Positions 1-4,560 of a DNA stretch of 6,699 nucleotides are shown piece after piece. The notes beneath the pieces were generated by a model, which was given only the letters and a program-made list of their open reading frames with translations, was not told the DNA's origin and made no database searches. A program made the translations under genes and the position numbers. Positions within the stretch are counted from its first letter, which is position 1. Every line of letters begins with the position of its first letter. Source of the DNA: Sulfurimonas sp. UBA6792 (GTDB lineage: Bacteria > Campylobacterota > Campylobacteria > Campylobacterales > Sulfurimonadaceae); NCBI GenBank assembly GCA_002452425.1, contig DKFQ01000137.1, positions 2,444 through 9,142 of the forward strand. Reading direction: 5' to 3'.

Positions 1-336
1 TACGAACATGGCAATCTTGGACTAAGCTCCGTGGAAAAACATGCGCTTATGGAAGAGGATAACTATTTTTCTACGCTTGAGAAGCTAGAAGAGAGTAGCG
101 ATAAAAAGATAGAAGTATGCATCAACACGCTGCACTACAACAACAACAGATACATCACAACAACCATCAGAGATGAGGGCAAAGGTTTTGATACACAGAT
201 ACTAAGCGATATTTTTAGAGATAGAAAAAACTTTAACGGCAGAGGGGTTTATATCTCACGACAAGCTTCTCTTGGCATATACTACAACGCAAAAGGGACA
301 AGTGTACTTTTTTTACATAGAATTGAAGGTGAATGA
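1..336 (+). CDS. RsbW-like histidine-kinase-fold ATPase domain, C-terminal part (5' end outside window)
   Basis: The frame is open from base 1 to the TGA at 334-336, so the gene begins upstream. The visible 111 residues open with Y-E-H-G-N, which looks like the end of the N-box that binds Mg-ATP in GHKL ATPases. Further on come a G1-type box (D-E-G-K-G-F-D, bases about 169-189) and a G2-like segment (N-G-R-G-V-Y-I-S-R, about 235-261), followed by the closing G-T-S-V-L-F-L strand. The spacing and the ending just after the last strand resemble the anti-sigma/serine-kinase branch (HATPase_c_2, RsbW/SpoIIAB type), often the C-terminal module of response-regulator or PP2C proteins. What precedes it cannot be seen, so the substrate is unknown. 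A GTG at 31-33 gives a shorter open frame, but that would cut off the N-box and is unlikely to be the start. The gene converges on rplT. Confidence 0.8.
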   Translation, partial: YEHGNLGLSSVEKHALMEEDNYFSTLEKLEESSDKKIEVCINTLHYNNNRYITTTIRDEGKGFDTQILSDIFRDRKNFNGRGVYISRQASLGIYYNAKGTSVLFLHRIEGE

Positions 337-350
337 AGTAGAAAAAAAGA

Positions 351-381
351 GGTGTATGAGGTGTAACAAAAGTTACACACC
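351..381 (-). terminator. Hairpin between convergent genes, probable terminator of rpmI-rplT
   Basis: GTGTAAC (361-367) and GTTACAC (372-378) form a perfect 7-bp stem around AAAA. An alternative outer pairing, GGTGT (351-355) with ACACC (377-381), extends the inner five pairs across a bulge. Read on the minus strand, downstream of the rplT stop, the hairpin is followed by a seven-T run at 349-343. This suits a Rho-independent terminator for the ribosomal protein operon. The plus-strand side has only a poor T-tract, so its use by the upstream ATPase gene is doubtful. Confidence 0.5.
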
Positions 382-390
382 CTTACTTAT

Positions 391-750
391 TTACTTGCTA
401 AGTGCTGCTTTTGATGCTGCTGCAACGGTGCTAAAACCAGCTGCGTCATTCATCGCCATATCAGCAAGAACTTTACGGTCAAGTTCGATGCCAGCTCTGT
501 TAAGACCATTGATAAATGTTGAATAGTTCATTCCATTTAAACGACAAGCTGCATTGATACGGATAATCCATAGTTTACGGAAATCACGCTTCTTTTGCTT
601 ACGGTCACGGAATGAGTAGTACATTGAGCGCTCTAACTGCTCTTTAGCTTTACGGTAGTGTTTACGGCGTCCGCTGTAAAAACCTTTTGCTAATTTTAAT
701 ATCTTTTTGTGCTTTCTTTTACGAACAACACCTGTTTTTACTCTTGGCAT
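391..750 (-). CDS. rplT: 50S ribosomal protein L20
   Basis: This 119-residue protein has the L20 hallmarks from start to end. The N-terminus is M-P-R-V-K-T-G followed by a very basic helix that enters the 23S rRNA core. The K-L-A-K-G-F-Y-S-G-R-R-K-H-Y-R segment (about residues 18-32) and the globular part around residues 60-100 (I-R-I-N-A-A-C-R-L-N-G, then I-N-G-L-N-R-A-G-I-E-L-D-R-K) are also typical. L20 is needed early in 50S assembly and in several bacteria represses its own operon by binding mRNA. Length is normal. AAGGA at 756-760 lies 5 nt before the ATG and supports the start. It follows rpmI in the same orientation after an unusually long 109-nt spacer that can form alternative hairpins. 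infC is absent, as in other Campylobacterota where infC is unlinked. Confidence 0.98.
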   Translation of the reverse strand: MPRVKTGVVRKRKHKKILKLAKGFYSGRRKHYRKAKEQLERSMYYSFRDRKQKKRDFRKLWIIRINAACRLNGMNYSTFINGLNRAGIELDRKVLADMAMNDAAGFSTVAAASKAALSK

Positions 751-799
751 ATTTTTCCTTTATGTTCTTTACCCAGTCACTATTTTTGCGCTCAGGGTG

Positions 800-837
800 C
801 CACGCTTCTGGTGGTCTTGCCCAGAAATGGATTCTGG
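800..837 (-). promoter_or_regulatory. Alternative hairpins in the rpmI-rplT spacer
   Basis: On the minus-strand transcript, CCAGAA (837-832) can pair with TTCTGG (826-821) around a 5-nt loop. The same TTCTGG can instead pair with a second CCAGAA (811-806). The two folds are mutually exclusive. A further small stem, CCAC (814-811) with GTGG (803-800), competes with the second fold. The structure lies about 50 nt before the L20 start codon, where an L20 autoregulatory site or an RNA-processing site could act. That role is inference; only the pairing is visible. Confidence 0.35.
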
Positions 838-859
838 AGATGAAACAATTAACTAAAAA

Positions 860-1051
860 TTAGTTAATCATAGCCTTTACATTTTTCTCATCAACTTTAG
901 CAATCACTTTTGATTTATGCTGTGTTGTACGAGTTTGTGGATCTTGTTTTGTTAAGATATGGCTTCTAAACGCTGTTCCACGTTTAACTGTACCATTTTT
1001 CTTCACTTTGAAACGCTTTACAGCGCCTTTAACAGATTTCATCTTTGGCAT
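860..1051 (-). CDS. rpmI: 50S ribosomal protein L35
   Basis: This 63-residue basic protein begins M-P-K-M-K-S and has the L35 core K-R-F-K-V-K-K-N-G-T-V-K-R (about residues 12-24), then F-R-S-H-I-L-T-K. The usual K-K-x-R-K-R-x-L stretch after H-I-L-T-K is replaced by a less basic, Q/T-rich segment (about residues 35-46), so the C-terminal half is divergent. This seems to be a lineage variant, since length and frame are intact. AAAGGAG at 1057-1063, 5 nt upstream, is a strong ribosome-binding site. It is first in a two-gene operon with rplT. The predicted 5' untranslated region is only about 20 nt, too short for the long leader used for L20 control in E. coli. Confidence 0.96.
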   Translation of the reverse strand: MPKMKSVKGAVKRFKVKKNGTVKRGTAFRSHILTKQDPQTRTTQHKSKVIAKVDEKNVKAMIN

Positions 1052-1078
1052 CGAAACTCCTTTATAAATTGGAGCGCA

Positions 1079-1084
1079 ATTATA
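1079..1084 (-). promoter_or_regulatory. -10 element of the rpmI-rplT promoter
   Basis: TATAAT read on the minus strand, preceded by GG and an A8 tract (1098-1091), with no convincing -35. This is the usual housekeeping promoter form in Campylobacterota. The expected transcription start is near 1072, about 20 nt before the rpmI ATG. It lies back to back with the TATAAT of the divergent gene at 1108-1113, and both share the A/T tract between them. Confidence 0.7.
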
Positions 1085-1107
1085 CCCAAATTTTTTTTCA
1101 AATCAGC

Positions 1108-1113
1108 TATAAT
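1108..1113 (+). promoter_or_regulatory. -10 element implying a leaderless mRNA
   Basis: TATAAT ends 6 nt before the ATG at 1120, behind the T8 tract at 1091-1098. The expected start of transcription, about 7 nt downstream of the -10, falls on or beside the A of that ATG. No Shine-Dalgarno sequence can fit in the intervening TTTGCT. The promoter is a good match by sequence; leaderless translation is inferred. Confidence 0.55.
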
Positions 1114-1119
1114 TTTGCT

Positions 1120-1347
1120 ATGAATTCCATAAAACACATCAACAACGCACTTAATGATTTAGACAAAGAGGTGGAGGCAGTACTCTTAGATATGAGCCTT
1201 CCAATGAATGAAAAAGATAACCGCATGCTCCCGCTACTGCAGCAAAAAAGGGTTTTAACACAAACACTAGAAGATTTAACCTACTTGAAAAACAATCCGC
1301 CAAAACCAAATCAGGCGTGTGGGATATCAAAATATAGAAATGATTGA
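1120..1347 (+). CDS. Small protein of unknown function, probably leaderless
   Basis: I do not recognise this 75-residue protein. Its composition looks coding: two charged amphipathic stretches rich in Leu, Glu and Lys (about residues 6-25 and 37-58) separated by a short M-S-L-P-M-N-E turn, then a proline/asparagine-rich tail with a single Cys. No signal peptide or membrane segment is seen. The ATG at 1120 was chosen because a TATAAT sits 6 nt before it. The frame continues upstream to a TTG at 1045, but that would overlap the rpmI start and cross both promoters. An internal ATG at 1192 has a purine-rich GTGGAGG about 14 nt upstream, which is too distant. It is divergent from rpmI and convergent with the SRP RNA gene. 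Whether it is expressed cannot be told from sequence. Confidence 0.6.
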   Translation: MNSIKHINNALNDLDKEVEAVLLDMSLPMNEKDNRMLPLLQQKRVLTQTLEDLTYLKNNPPKPNQACGISKYRND

Positions 1348-1352
1348 GAGAT

Positions 1353-1370
1353 TCCAACGAAGAAGTTGGA
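1353..1370. terminator. Hairpin between the convergent small gene and SRP RNA gene
   Basis: TCCAAC (1353-1358) and GTTGGA (1365-1370) form a perfect 6-bp stem with a 6-nt loop. It lies just after the stop of the small plus-strand gene and 18 nt beyond the predicted 3' end of the SRP RNA. No strong T-run follows on either strand, so it may be a weak shared terminator or a processing boundary. Confidence 0.35.
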
Positions 1371-1388
1371 TGAAAGTATCGTCAAGAG

Positions 1389-1493
1389 ACTCCCCTCCAG
1401 ATACCTGCGGCACATAATACACTAAGGCGTGCTGCTGTATTCCTACCCTGACACAGTACCTCAAAGCACCATTGCACAGGTCTAAAGAGAAGC
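1389..1493 (-). ncRNA. ffs: Signal recognition particle RNA (4.5S type)
   Basis: The minus strand carries the conserved SRP domain IV hairpin. UCAGG (1451-1447) faces AGCAGC (1436-1431) across the symmetric and asymmetric internal loops, capped by a GUA/UAC stem with a GGAA tetraloop (1443-1440). This is where Ffh binds. Outside it the strands keep pairing as one long rod: TGTG with CACG, GAGG with CCTT, GGTGC with GTGCC, CCTG (minus, near 1480) with CAGG (near 1405), and terminal GAGAAGC (+, 1487-1493) opposite CTCCCCTC (+, 1390-1397). The length of about 105 nt fits the small bacterial SRP RNA without an Alu domain. Ends are set by the outer stem and by a TATAAT whose expected start is 1493. 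With Ffh and FtsY it targets nascent membrane proteins. It lies downstream of the fliD operon but has its own promoter. Confidence 0.9.
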
Positions 1494-1499
1494 GGTGGA

Positions 1500-1505
1500 A
1501 TTATA
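1500..1505 (-). promoter_or_regulatory. -10 element of the SRP RNA promoter
   Basis: TATAAT on the minus strand, preceded by AGG and a T-rich stretch (about 1522-1509) with no clear -35. It lies 28 nt after the stop codon of the last flagellar gene and 7 nt before the predicted 5' end of the SRP RNA. The T-tract gives the flagellar operon no proper terminator hairpin here, so readthrough into the RNA gene is possible. Confidence 0.7.
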
Positions 1506-1532
1506 CCTAAAAAAAGAAAAATCTTGGTTAAG

Positions 1533-1787
1533 TTAGAGGCGAATATCTAAATTTTTAAAAGAACGTGAATCTGTTGAGTGTAAAAAGGCAATATTTTTTT
1601 TCATTTGCTGCATAGATACCAGCGTTTCATCTTTTAGTTTTTGCATCTGAGAAGTTGCCTCTTTGAGGAGATAAAGCGCCTCTTCTCTCTCCCTTTTCTC
1701 TTTTAGCTCAGGAACATCGCTCAGTAGCTTTTGAAGTGAAGCGACATCACCCTCTATCACAGCAATCTTGAGTTTATCCAGCCACAT
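1533..1787 (-). CDS. Small coiled-coil protein after fliS, candidate FliT-like flagellar chaperone
   Basis: This 84-residue protein is almost entirely predicted helix. It has an N-terminal W-L-D-K-L-K-I-A-V helix, then S-L-Q-K-L-L, a K/E/R-rich coiled-coil stretch (about residues 27-65), and a short tail. No signal peptide or membrane segment is seen. Size, helical character and position directly after fliS match FliT-type export chaperones, which hold FliD before secretion. The sequence is too generic for a firm call, so function is inferred from context. The ATG at 1787 overlaps the end of fliS by 14 bases, suggesting translational coupling. A GGAGAG about 11 nt upstream is a weak ribosome-binding site. 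The frame extends 14 codons further into fliS, but that start has no better support. Confidence 0.7.
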   Translation of the reverse strand: MWLDKLKIAVIEGDVASLQKLLSDVPELKEKREREEALYLLKEATSQMQKLKDETLVSMQQMKKNIAFLHSTDSRSFKNLDIRL

Positions 1788-2148
1788 TGGTGGTCTCTCT
1801 CCACGCTTCAAGAAGCCCCTTGAAAACATTGTTTACTTCATCAATCTTTGACTCATCTTTTTTGATATTGGCTTGATTAAGAAGCTGAATCTGGTAGTTA
1901 TAAAGCCCCTCAAGGTAGTATGCAACTTTTCCATGTTTAAAGTCTAAAACAGCGATAAGCTCTGTTATTACGGCTATAGAGCGGTTAATCCAATAAACTC
2001 TTTTTTCTATATTGCTATCTCTTATCGCTTTTTTTGCTTGTGCGTTAAAACGAAGAACGCCCTCGTACATCATCTCTACCAATTTCTCAGGAGACTCTAT
2101 CCCTACATTGTTTTGTGAGTAGATATTGTAAGCTGTATTTCCATACAT
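1774..2148 (-). CDS. fliS: Flagellar export chaperone FliS
   Basis: FliS binds the C-terminal end of newly made flagellin in the cytoplasm, stops it polymerising and delivers it to the FlhA export gate. The 124 residues match the family: an N-terminal Y-x-x-N-x-V cap region after M-Y-G-N-T-A-Y, the helix S-P-E-K-L-V-E-M-M-Y-E-G (about 19-30), helix two with Y-W-I-N-R-S (about 52-57), and the C-terminal L-L-E-A-W-R-E-T (about 112-119). The ATG at 2148 was chosen because AAAAGGG at 2155-2161 is well placed and family members begin M-Y-G/N-A-Y. The same frame stays open upstream for 38 more codons, including an ATG at 2187, which is odd. It is the middle gene of the fliD-fliS-fliT-like operon. 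Confidence 0.96.
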   Translation of the reverse strand: MYGNTAYNIYSQNNVGIESPEKLVEMMYEGVLRFNAQAKKAIRDSNIEKRVYWINRSIAVITELIAVLDFKHGKVAYYLEGLYNYQIQLLNQANIKKDESKIDEVNNVFKGLLEAWRETTNVAG

Positions 2149-2239
2149 TTTAGACCCTTTTGTATCATCTTTTTCTTCTTGTTTCATGCAGAGCAAATCG
2201 GCTATTTTAGGATTTACTTTAGCTTTCTTGCTCTCTTTT

Positions 2240-3640
2240 TTAACTATCTGCTGATTCGGAATTTACGAGATTTGTAAACATCGAAGAGACATTGTTAAGC
2301 TGTGTGATAACTGCATCATACGCCGCAAACTGCTTTGCCATAATCTCATATTTGGTTGTAAGTCTCTCAAGCGCCTTAGTTCTTTGTTCTGTTAAACTCT
2401 CAATTTTATCTTCAAGCAGATTTTTATACTGGTCAAGAGACTGGTTGTATTTTGTATATTTTTCCATCTCCTCTTCCATCTCTACAAAAGCGCCATCCAC
2501 TGTGACTTCAGACCCATCACTCTTTGTAAATGTTCCTCCTGCAAAAAATGCCTGAACATTATCGGGATTTGCCTTTAGCATCTCGTTTAGTTTTGTAGTA
2601 TCAAGCTTAAGACTTCCATCATCATTGATTTCAATCCCATAATCCTGAACTCTGCCAACACCGCCACCTGCAGTTCCGACCATACTCAGCATATCGGCTT
2701 TCATGGTTTTCATAAAACTCTCACCAGAAAAAACGCCTCTCTCCTCAGCATTTTCACTTGACTTTGTGTCGGTTGTGAGCTGATAAAGCGCGGAGTTGTA
2801 CTTGCTTATAAAGTTTTCTATCTTCGAGGCTATATTTTCTGTATTTTGTTTTACCGAAACATTAGTCGTTCCTGCTTCTTTGAGAGTAATGGTAACGCCA
2901 GAGAGAAGGTCTTTGACTTCGTTAGAACTACGCGTGATAGTCTGTCCATTGTATTTAAACTCTGCATCTACACCCTCTTGAACGTTAGCAAGACCAGTAA
3001 GACCTAAAGGGTCAGTTGTAAGCGCTGTATTTAAAAAAGCATCTACTCCTGACAAATCTTCTATGGCAATATCCTGCCCAGTCCCACTCTCTTTTGCATT
3101 TAAAAAAAGTCTGTAGTCGCCATCCTTTACTTGAACAACCGTCGCACTTACGCTATCTCCCGCTTCTTTGTTGATTAAGTCTTTTAGCCCCTCAAGAGTT
3201 GTCGTAGCATCATAATCAATTGTAAAAGTTTTACTTCCAACCGTCAGCTCCATCTGCCCACTTCCCGTTGCAACGGTAGTCTCTTTCGTCGCAAATGCAT
3301 CCGCTTGGCTTTGTGCTATCTCTTTTGTTGCAAGATTTAAAACCTCAAGAGAGAAATCTTGGATATCACTACTATCCGCAGCCGTTACAGTAGCGGCATC
3401 TTCATTACTACTCGAGGCTGTGCGTGACTCAAAAACGCCATACTCATTCAAGCTCTGCAAGCTAGCTTCGACGTTGTCCATATAAGCATTGATAACATTA
3501 AAAGCATCTTGTTTTTTCGTCTCCGTCGCTTTTCTAGCATCTAGCGGGTTGATGTACTGCGCTTGGTCAGCTTCTCTGAGTTGGTCGAGTAGGTCTTGTG
3601 TTAAAACACCCCCACCCGCACCTAGTGAACTTATACCCAT
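2240..3640 (-). CDS. fliD: Flagellar filament cap protein FliD (hook-associated protein 2)
   Basis: FliD forms the oligomeric cap at the filament tip that folds incoming flagellin. The 466 residues begin M-G-I-S-S-L-G-A-G-G-G-V-L-T, typical of FliD, with the N-terminal domain covering about 10-105. The middle contains a flagellin hook-IN motif (about 147-195) and a second beta segment, G-V-T-I-T-L-K-E-A-G (about 248-257). The C-terminal FliD_C domain ends in a long heptad helix (about 400-455) with L-T-T-K-Y-E-I-M-A-K-Q-F-A-A-Y-D, the usual late helix that meets flagellin or hook. No signal peptide is present, as expected for type III flagellar export. It is much shorter than Campylobacter FliD, suggesting fewer surface domains. 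AGGAG at 3646-3650, 5 nt upstream, fixes the start. It heads the operon behind a sigma28-like promoter. Confidence 0.97.
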   Translation of the reverse strand: MGISSLGAGGGVLTQDLLDQLREADQAQYINPLDARKATETKKQDAFNVINAYMDNVEASLQSLNEYGVFESRTASSSNEDAATVTAADSSDIQDFSLEVLNLATKEIAQSQADAFATKETTVATGSGQMELTVGSKTFTIDYDATTTLEGLKDLINKEAGDSVSATVVQVKDGDYRLFLNAKESGTGQDIAIEDLSGVDAFLNTALTTDPLGLTGLANVQEGVDAEFKYNGQTITRSSNEVKDLLSGVTITLKEAGTTNVSVKQNTENIASKIENFISKYNSALYQLTTDTKSSENAEERGVFSGESFMKTMKADMLSMVGTAGGGVGRVQDYGIEINDDGSLKLDTTKLNEMLKANPDNVQAFFAGGTFTKSDGSEVTVDGAFVEMEEEMEKYTKYNQSLDQYKNLLEDKIESLTEQRTKALERLTTKYEIMAKQFAAYDAVITQLNNVSSMFTNLVNSESADS

Positions 3641-3672
3641 AACTTCTCCTTTTTAGAAGGTTTATTGAAACC

Positions 3673-3699
3673 ATATCGGCAGATAGCGGTTTTTCTTGA
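3673..3699 (-). promoter_or_regulatory. Sigma28 (FliA)-type promoter for fliD operon
   Basis: On the minus strand GCCGATAT (3680-3673) matches the FliA -10 consensus closely. TCAAGAAA lies exactly 11 nt upstream (3699-3692), where the -35 is expected; its first five bases differ from TAAAG by one. This fits late flagellar transcription of fliD-fliS. The predicted start near 3666 gives a leader of about 26 nt, which contains a 5-bp hairpin (3659-3672). The -35 region lies about 15 bp from the -10 of the divergent Uma2 gene. Confidence 0.65.
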
Positions 3700-3713
3700 A
3701 CTAAAAATTTGAG

Positions 3714-3719
3714 TATAAT
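3714..3719 (+). promoter_or_regulatory. -10 element for the Uma2-family gene
   Basis: TATAAT behind an A/T-rich run (CTAAAAATTTGAG) and without a good -35. Expected transcription start is near 3726, giving an 18-24 nt leader that contains the purine-rich AAGGGGG at 3737-3743. Confidence 0.6.
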
Positions 3720-3743
3720 AGTAGCAAAATTTCAACAAGGGGG

Positions 3744-4298
3744 ATGAAAGTGGGTGTGCTCAAACTTGAAGATATACCACACTATACATACGATGAGTAC
3801 AAGCTCTGGGAAGGGAGCTGGGAGCTCATAGGCGGTGTTGCGTATGCGATGAGCCCTGCTCCGATGATCAAACATCAGAGCATTAGCAATAACATTGCGT
3901 GGGAGCTAAAAAATATTTTGCAAAATTGCAAAATATGCCAAGCACTCCTGCCTATCGACTGGCGTATCAGCAATGACACAGTGCTTCAACCCGACAACAG
4001 TGTCATCTGCCACAAACCCCAAAACGAAGCCTACATCACCAAAGCGCCCAAAATCATCTTTGAAGTTCTCTCCAAATCCACTGCCAAAAAAGACACAGGC
4101 ATCAAGTTTGAGATCTATGAAAAAGAGGGCGTGGAGTACTACATCATCGTCGACCCCGATGAGAACATGGCAAAAGTTTACAGACTGCATGAGGGCAGAT
4201 ATGTCAAAATGGCGGACGCTACAGATGAGAAGATAGAGTTTGAGCTAAAAGAGTGTGCAAAAACTATCGCATTTGATTTTAGTAAGATTTGGCAATAA
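3744..4298 (+). CDS. Uma2-family (DUF820) PD-(D/E)XK nuclease-fold protein
   Basis: The 184-residue protein has the conserved order of the Uma2 family. W-E-L-I-G-G-V with M-S-P-A-P and H-Q lies at residues 26-45, Q-P-D-N-S-V at 82-87, I-F-E-V-L-S-K-S-T at 105-113, then D117, K121 and Y125, and G-V-E-Y-Y-I-I-V-D-P at 129-138. D84 and E107 are the likely metal ligands of the restriction-endonuclease-like fold. The family is common in cyanobacteria and in scattered proteobacteria. Its role is poorly known and nuclease activity here is inferred. The start is uncertain: AAGGGGG ends directly against the ATG at 3744, whereas the GTG at 3750 stands at a normal 6-nt distance and would remove only two residues. 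It is divergent from fliD, with no partner gene. A hairpin with a T-run follows it. Confidence 0.9.
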   Translation: MKVGVLKLEDIPHYTYDEYKLWEGSWELIGGVAYAMSPAPMIKHQSISNNIAWELKNILQNCKICQALLPIDWRISNDTVLQPDNSVICHKPQNEAYITKAPKIIFEVLSKSTAKKDTGIKFEIYEKEGVEYYIIVDPDENMAKVYRLHEGRYVKMADATDEKIEFELKECAKTIAFDFSKIWQ

Positions 4299-4342
4299 AG
4301 AGAAGAGTAAACAGACGAGAGTTAAAATTTATGCTTTTTGGA

Positions 4343-4367
4343 AGTGAGGCTTTAGCCTCGCTCTTTT
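4343..4367 (+). terminator. Rho-independent terminator of the Uma2-family gene
   Basis: GAGGCT (4346-4351) and AGCCTC (4354-4359) are perfect arms around TT. The stem extends to 9 bp (4343-4351 with 4354-4362) with one G-U pair. TTTT follows at 4364-4367. It lies 45 nt after the Uma2 stop. The core GAGGCT-TT-AGCCTC also resembles the dispersed short palindromes of the GGGGCT-AGCCCC type seen at 4406-4419. Confidence 0.6.
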
Positions 4368-4405
4368 GGTGTAGTAAAAATCGTAATGTAGAAGAAACTT
4401 TTAAC

Positions 4406-4419
4406 GGGGCTGAAGCCCC
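4406..4419. repeat. Short perfect palindrome GGGGCT-GA-AGCCCC
   Basis: Six-base perfect arms (4406-4411 and 4414-4419) separated by two bases. This has the same design as the palindrome at 4346-4359, with two G/C-for-A/T changes in matched positions, so the two look related by compensated substitution. It lies in gene-free DNA between Uma2 and flagellin. No T-run follows on the plus strand, and on the minus strand only GTTAAAAG follows. It may be a dispersed intergenic palindrome (REP-like); copy number elsewhere cannot be judged from this window. Confidence 0.45.
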
Positions 4420-4524
4420 ATTTCCTGTCTGTTTTAGATATGGGAATGTTGTACTGAAAAAGAGTTTTGTATGTTTTCAATTTGAATAAAAAAAGGGAAA
4501 AAACTAAATGCAGATAGTATGTAT

Positions 4525-4548
4525 GTTCCCACCGAAGACGATGGGAAC
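4525..4548 (-). terminator. Strong hairpin after flagellin, likely terminator or REP-like element
   Basis: GTTCCCA (4525-4531) and TGGGAAC (4542-4548) are perfect inverted arms. In minus-strand RNA the stem extends to 10 bp through one U-G pair and closes on a UCUU loop. It begins 12 nt beyond the flagellin stop codon, where a terminator is expected, but the T-runs (4504-4499 and 4495-4489) only come about 20 nt later. The motif GTTCCCA-N-TGGGAACGAG resembles palindromes dispersed in many proteobacterial and cyanobacterial genomes (from memory), so it could be a repeat recruited as a 3' mRNA stabiliser. Confidence 0.5.
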
Positions 4549-4560
4549 GAGAAGAAGAAA

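Noticed and set aside
272..526. 84-codon open frame on the plus strand
   Set aside because: It overlaps the end of the ATPase gene and runs antisense through the conserved rplT C-terminus; the product has no family character.
1151..1357. 68-codon minus-strand frame opposite the small leaderless gene
   Set aside because: It lacks a ribosome-binding site and has Cys/Phe-rich antisense composition. The plus-strand frame has the promoter and a better charged-helix composition.
1120..1532. CRISPR array, tRNA or tmRNA in the non-coding stretch
   Set aside because: No regular spaced repeats, no tRNA cloverleaf and no tmRNA acceptor end. The structure is fully explained by SRP RNA on the minus strand.
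2292..2981. Two plus-strand frames (2292-2555, 2796-2981) opposite fliD
   Set aside because: Antisense shadows of fliD with no start signals.
3906..4236. Two frames (3906-4190 minus, 3973-4236 plus) inside Uma2
   Set aside because: Shadows of the Uma2 coding sequence, which carries the conserved nuclease-fold motifs.
4289..4489. 66-codon plus-strand frame after Uma2
   Set aside because: Begins with TTG inside the Uma2 end and is translated through two palindromes; no ribosome-binding site and no recognisable product.
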